Of a stretch of 64,000 nt of DNA, positions 60,863 through 64,000 are shown one piece after another (positions within the stretch are counted from its first letter, which is position 1; every line of letters begins with the position of its first letter). Below the pieces are notes generated by a model that saw only the letters and a program-made list of their open reading frames with translations, was not told the DNA's origin and ran no database searches. Origin of the DNA: Clostridium cavendishii DSM 21758 (lineage in GTDB: Bacteria > Bacillota > Clostridia > Clostridiales > Clostridiaceae); contig NZ_FQZB01000004.1 in the NCBI RefSeq assembly GCF_900141845.1, forward strand, positions 163,162-227,161, given 5' to 3'. The translations under genes were made by a program, and so were the position numbers.

Positions 60863-61945
60863 CTACCCCTTTATTACTACTGTATGATTAGATTTCCAAG
60901 TTACATATACTGTATCACCTGAATTTTCAAAATCATAACTATCATCTATTATTTCATTAACTATTATATCTTTTCCATTCTTAAGTTGTAATACAGTTTT
61001 TATTATTGCTCCAACATAAATACGCTCTTTAAACCTGGCTGTAAGCCATACATCTCCTTCATCTATTTTGGATTTTATTTTTATCCTTTCAGGTCTAACA
61101 GATACTAAAAATTTATCTCCTATTTTATAATCTAAATTAGGAATTCTTATAATGTCATCCTCTTCTTCTAAATTTAAAAGAACTTCATCAGTTTTAATTT
61201 TAATAGTTTCTCCCTCTAAAAGGTTTGTTTCACCTAAAAAATCTGCTACAAATCTTGTAGCTGGTCTTTCATATACTTCTTCAGGTGTACCTACTTGTTC
61301 TATTTCACCTTTATTCATAACTACTATTCTATCTGACATAGTTAGTGCTTCCTCTTGATCATGTGTTACAAAAATAAAGGTTATACCAAGCTTTCGTTGA
61401 AGATGCTTAAGCTCTAGTTGCATCTGTTTGCGAAGTTTTAAATCTAAAGCTCCTAACGGTTCATCAAGTAATAATACCTTTGGGTTATTTATAAGTGCTC
61501 TCCCTATTGCAACACGTTGCATTTGACCTCCACTTAATTGGAAAGGTAATCTACTTTCATAGCCTTCTAACTGAACTATTTTTAAAATTTCAGTTACTCT
61601 TTTTGAAATTTCATTTTTACTAACTTTTTTCATTCTAAGTCCAAAGCTAATATTATCAAAAATATTCATATGCGGAAAAAGTGCATAATTTTGAAATACA
61701 GTATTTACACATCTTTCATAGGCTGGAACATTTGTTACATTCTCACCATCTATTATTATTTCTCCACTACTTGGAATCTCAAAACCAGCTATCATTCTAA
61801 GTGTTGTTGTTTTACCACACCCACTAGGCCCTAAAAGCGTTAGGAATTCACCTTGCCTTATTTCTAAATTAGATCCTTTTAACACTAGGTTTCCATCAAA
61901 ACTTTTACAAACATTTTTTAAGCTAAGAAAAACATCTCCTGTCAC
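60863..61945 (-). CDS. potA: Polyamine ABC transporter ATPase PotA
   Basis: A 360-residue ATPase. Walker A is GPSGCGKTTTLRMIAG, with Q-loop VFQNYALFPHM, signature LSGGQMQRVAIGRAL, Walker B LLLDEPLGALDLKLR and switch His TFIFVTHDQEEALT. A C-terminal TOBE domain follows (GETNLLEGETI, VSVRPERIKI, GAIIKTVLQL). It drives PotB-PotC-mediated spermidine/putrescine import. It starts at GTG 61945 with AAGGAG ten bases upstream. First gene of the operon; no riboswitch was recognised upstream. Confidence 0.94.
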   Translation of the reverse strand: MTGDVFLSLKNVCKSFDGNLVLKGSNLEIRQGEFLTLLGPSGCGKTTTLRMIAGFEIPSSGEIIIDGENVTNVPAYERCVNTVFQNYALFPHMNIFDNISFGLRMKKVSKNEISKRVTEILKIVQLEGYESRLPFQLSGGQMQRVAIGRALINNPKVLLLDEPLGALDLKLRKQMQLELKHLQRKLGITFIFVTHDQEEALTMSDRIVVMNKGEIEQVGTPEEVYERPATRFVADFLGETNLLEGETIKIKTDEVLLNLEEEDDIIRIPNLDYKIGDKFLVSVRPERIKIKSKIDEGDVWLTARFKERIYVGAIIKTVLQLKNGKDIIVNEIIDDSYDFENSGDTVYVTWKSNHTVVIKG

Positions 61946-62416
61946 ACCTTAACAACTCCTTTTTATTTTAAAATTAAAAAACAAAAAACCCCTAATGACC
62001 ACCTTTAGCCAATAAGAAGTTTTATTAAATAGAATTATAATTATTCGGATAGCTATGTAACTATAACTGAAATGAATATAGCATATTATTACATTTTTAA
62101 CAACATAGTTTGTAACTTTTATAAATTTGAAAAATAAAAACCTTTACTTTATTGTTTTAATTATTATATTTTATTTTTAAATTAATTATTTTAAACATTT
62201 TATATTTATGCACACTTTTTAGTTTTGCTTTATATTTATACATTTTCAGTTTTTAAAGTTCCTCTTCATATATTATTTAATCTCTTGTATAATATATTTA
62301 AATCTAAGGCATATTTAAAAAATAATGATCTAGTATAGTCACTTACTTTGATTTGTACTTGAAATCTTTAATTTAATGTTTTCATTCATATGCCAAAACA
62401 AAAGAAAGGAGAAATT
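61946..62416. other. Divergent intergenic region between potA and dusA
   Basis: 471 bases, AT-rich. A TATAAT-like element near 62292 may belong to dusA, but no good -35 accompanies it. A weak GGCTAAAGG...TTAGGGGTTTTTTG structure lies upstream of potA on the minus strand near 61985-62015; it could be a terminator in the pot leader. Nothing stronger supported. Confidence 0.4.
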
Positions 62417-63457
62417 ATGGAAAAATATATTTCTCAAATACAAACTCCAAAAGTAAGTATAGCTCCTATGGTCGATAAAACTCATAGGCATTTCAGAGCC
62501 TTCTCTAGAATACTTACAAAAAACACCCTTTTATATACGGAAATGATTTCTGCACAATCTATAATAAATACTGATACTGATAAGCATTTATTTTTTAATA
62601 AAAAAGATGAAGGTTCTGTGGCACTTCAAATAGCAGCTTGTAATCCAGAAGATGCATTTAAAGCTGTGAAAATTGCTGAAAATTATGATTATGATGAAAT
62701 AAACCTTAATTGTGGATGTCCATCTGATAGGGTATCTGGTAATTTAATGGGTGCTGCTTTAATGGCTGATAAAAAGTTAGTTTTTGAAATTCTTATTGCT
62801 ATGAAAGAAGCTACTAAAAAACCTATTACCATAAAACATAGAATAGGAATTAACGGTGAGGACATTTTAAATCCTAAAAACAGCAAAATAATTTTAGAAG
62901 GTTATGAAGATTTATTAGAGTTTTTAGAAGCTATTTCAAAGGCAAGGCCTGATAGATATACTATTCATGCTCGTTCAGCTATTTTAAAAGGCCTAAGTCC
63001 TAAAGAAAATAGGGAAATACCACCTTTAGACTATACTTTAGTCCATAAATTAAAAAAAGATTTTCCTTATTTAAATATAGAAATTAATGGTGGATTTAAA
63101 ACTATTTCTGATATAAAAGAACAGTTGACTTATGTAGACGGAGTTATGATTGGTAGAGCATCCTATGAAAATTGTTACTTGCTTAGTAAATTTGATGAAC
63201 TTTCTACAGGAATTGCGAGCAACATCACTAGAAAATCTATATTAGAAGCTTACTTACCCTATGTTGAAAAAGAACTCTTGATAGGCACCAGCTCCTATGC
63301 ACTACTTAATCCTATACAATCTTTATTTTTAGGTGAAAAAGGAAGTAAATTATTTAAACAGCTTTTGTCACCTCCTAATCTTAATGCTAGAAACGGTATT
63401 GAAATAATAAATAGAATTTTAAAGGAACTTCCCGAAGAAAGTTTAAACTTATATTAA
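62417..63457 (+). CDS. dusA: tRNA-dihydrouridine synthase, DusA type
   Basis: This 346-residue FMN enzyme reduces uridines in the tRNA D-loop. Diagnostic segments are VSIAPMVDKTHRHFRAFSRI, LLYTEMISAQSII, VALQIAACNPEDA and INLNCGCPSDRVSGNLMGAA, which holds the catalytic Cys. KPITIKHRIGIN, YTIHARSAILKGLSPKENRE, INGGFKTISDI and GVMIGRASYENCYLL complete the pattern. The HARSAILKGLSPKENR segment marks the DusA rather than DusB branch. ATG 62417 follows AAAGGAG; an ATG nine codons earlier lies upstream of this site. Monocistronic. Confidence 0.93.
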   Translation: MEKYISQIQTPKVSIAPMVDKTHRHFRAFSRILTKNTLLYTEMISAQSIINTDTDKHLFFNKKDEGSVALQIAACNPEDAFKAVKIAENYDYDEINLNCGCPSDRVSGNLMGAALMADKKLVFEILIAMKEATKKPITIKHRIGINGEDILNPKNSKIILEGYEDLLEFLEAISKARPDRYTIHARSAILKGLSPKENREIPPLDYTLVHKLKKDFPYLNIEINGGFKTISDIKEQLTYVDGVMIGRASYENCYLLSKFDELSTGIASNITRKSILEAYLPYVEKELLIGTSSYALLNPIQSLFLGEKGSKLFKQLLSPPNLNARNGIEIINRILKELPEESLNLY

Positions 63458-63464
63458 TCTAAAA

Positions 63465-63498
63465 ACAGGCTATTCAAAAAAAGTGAATAGCCCTTATT
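63465..63498. terminator. Bidirectional terminator
   Basis: GGCTATTCA and TGAATAGCC form a 9-bp stem between converging dusA and the exosporium gene, with A and T tracts on either side. Confidence 0.75.
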
Positions 63499-63499
63499 T

Positions 63500-64000
63500 C
63501 TATGCTAACTCTATAACTGATACAGATGCTGAAGTAATAGTATTGATACCTCCATCAGATGTCATATATTGTAATCTCAACACATTATCTCCAACTTTTG
63601 TAGCTACAAATACTGCACTTCCGCTAGCAGCACCTTCATTTCCAATAAGCTGTATAGTACCTGAGCTACCTAAACTACCTGATATTATTTGATCATTAAG
63701 CTCAAGTATTCCATCAAATACACTTGCTGCAACTGACACAATTGCAATAATCTCCCATGATACATAGTAAGTGTGAACTCCTTGTAATATTATATCTGTT
63801 GTTCCATTTACATGGGTAATATTAGAACCATTTATCACAGAATTAACTAACTCAACATAATCGTTATCCGCTAATTGTTGTGAAACTGCAGTTATAAATT
63901 GAGCATTATTCCCTGTACTCAACGGCCCAGTTATTCCGGTTGCTCCTGTTACTCCTGTCGCTCCTGTTACTCCTGTCGCTCCGGTTACTCCTGTTGCTCC
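63500..64000 (-). CDS. Collagen-like exosporium glycoprotein (BclA-like), 3' part
   Basis: The frame is open from the right edge (base 64000) to the stop at 63500, 167 codons. The first ~26 visible residues are Gly-X-Y collagen repeats of GATGVT/GITGPL type, often O-glycosylated on Thr in exosporium proteins. The remaining ~140 residues form a beta-rich C-terminal domain (AQFITAVSQQLADNDYVEL, IILQGVHTYYVSWEIIAIVS, GTIQLIGNEGAASGSAVF), resembling the TNF-like trimerisation domain of BclA. It would form hair-like filaments on the spore surface, expressed in the mother cell. The N-terminus lies beyond the window. Confidence 0.88.
   Translation of the reverse strand, partial: GATGVTGATGVTGATGVTGATGITGPLSTGNNAQFITAVSQQLADNDYVELVNSVINGSNITHVNGTTDIILQGVHTYYVSWEIIAIVSVAASVFDGILELNDQIISGSLGSSGTIQLIGNEGAASGSAVFVATKVGDNVLRLQYMTSDGGINTITSASVSVIELA

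Overview
The window looks like chromosomal DNA of a spore-forming Clostridium (sensu stricto). It is extremely AT-rich. Strong AAGGAG-type ribosome binding sites precede most genes. T-box, lysine and preQ1 riboswitches, a clostridial PotC-PotD fusion, a YabE-type 3D protein and a collagen-like exosporium protein all fit that group. Most genes lie on the minus strand. Species is not assigned. No rRNA, tRNA, CRISPR array or transposase gene was seen.

Layout. 1-3.7 kb: cell-wall and polysaccharide enzymes (a deacetylase tail, a cysteine amidase, an endolysin-like amidase with SH3 domains, a DUF2334 protein). 3.7-8.1 kb: TrpP tryptophan transporter under a Trp-specific T-box, a PAS-GGDEF-EAL signalling protein, a tiny membrane peptide, and pseudouridine kinase with a DUF4250 protein. 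8.4-13.1 kb: a MarR regulator with an asymmetric heterodimeric ABC exporter; two MarR-type operators sit on its promoter. 13.5-19.5 kb: nitroreductase, LysP under a lysine riboswitch, DegV, a LacI regulator with its own operator, a candidate small RNA, and free methionine-R-sulfoxide reductase. 19.5-22.1 kb: a YtrA-type GntR/ABC operon plus a membrane-protein gene sharing an operator half-site. 22.2-25.6 kb: a secreted Lys-rich coiled-coil protein, a phosphodiesterase, a frameshifted acetyltransferase, and an orphan PduB-like microcompartment shell protein.

25.8-39.7 kb holds a large operon-like block: signal-peptide membrane protein, ABC ATPase, ABC permease, coiled-coil membrane protein, MoxR ATPase, DUF58 protein, two VWA membrane proteins and a small membrane protein. 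It is interrupted by a GNAT and a VOC gene. By family knowledge, MoxR/VWA systems act as chaperones for envelope or metal-loaded complexes; the target here is unknown.

39.9-47.2 kb: a fluoride channel, an O-antigen-ligase-like protein whose reading frame lacks a standard start codon, a sortase-anchored surface protein and its truncated paralogue, and a GH4 6-phospho-glucosidase with a perfect 20-bp operator-like palindrome. Four copies of a hairpin repeat of about 66 bp are dispersed in the window; one abuts the broken end of the paralogue. 47.4-54 kb: a TtcA-like tRNA thiolase with a TerB-like protein, the ACT/UPF0210 pair, QueT under a preQ1-I riboswitch, and a KimA-type potassium importer whose Shine-Dalgarno and start codon are separated by a hairpin. 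54-64 kb: an orphan xylose-binding-like protein, a YabE-like protein with a long structured leader, a cation efflux transporter, the potA-potB-potCD polyamine operon, DusA, and the 3' end of a collagen-like exosporium gene that runs off the window.
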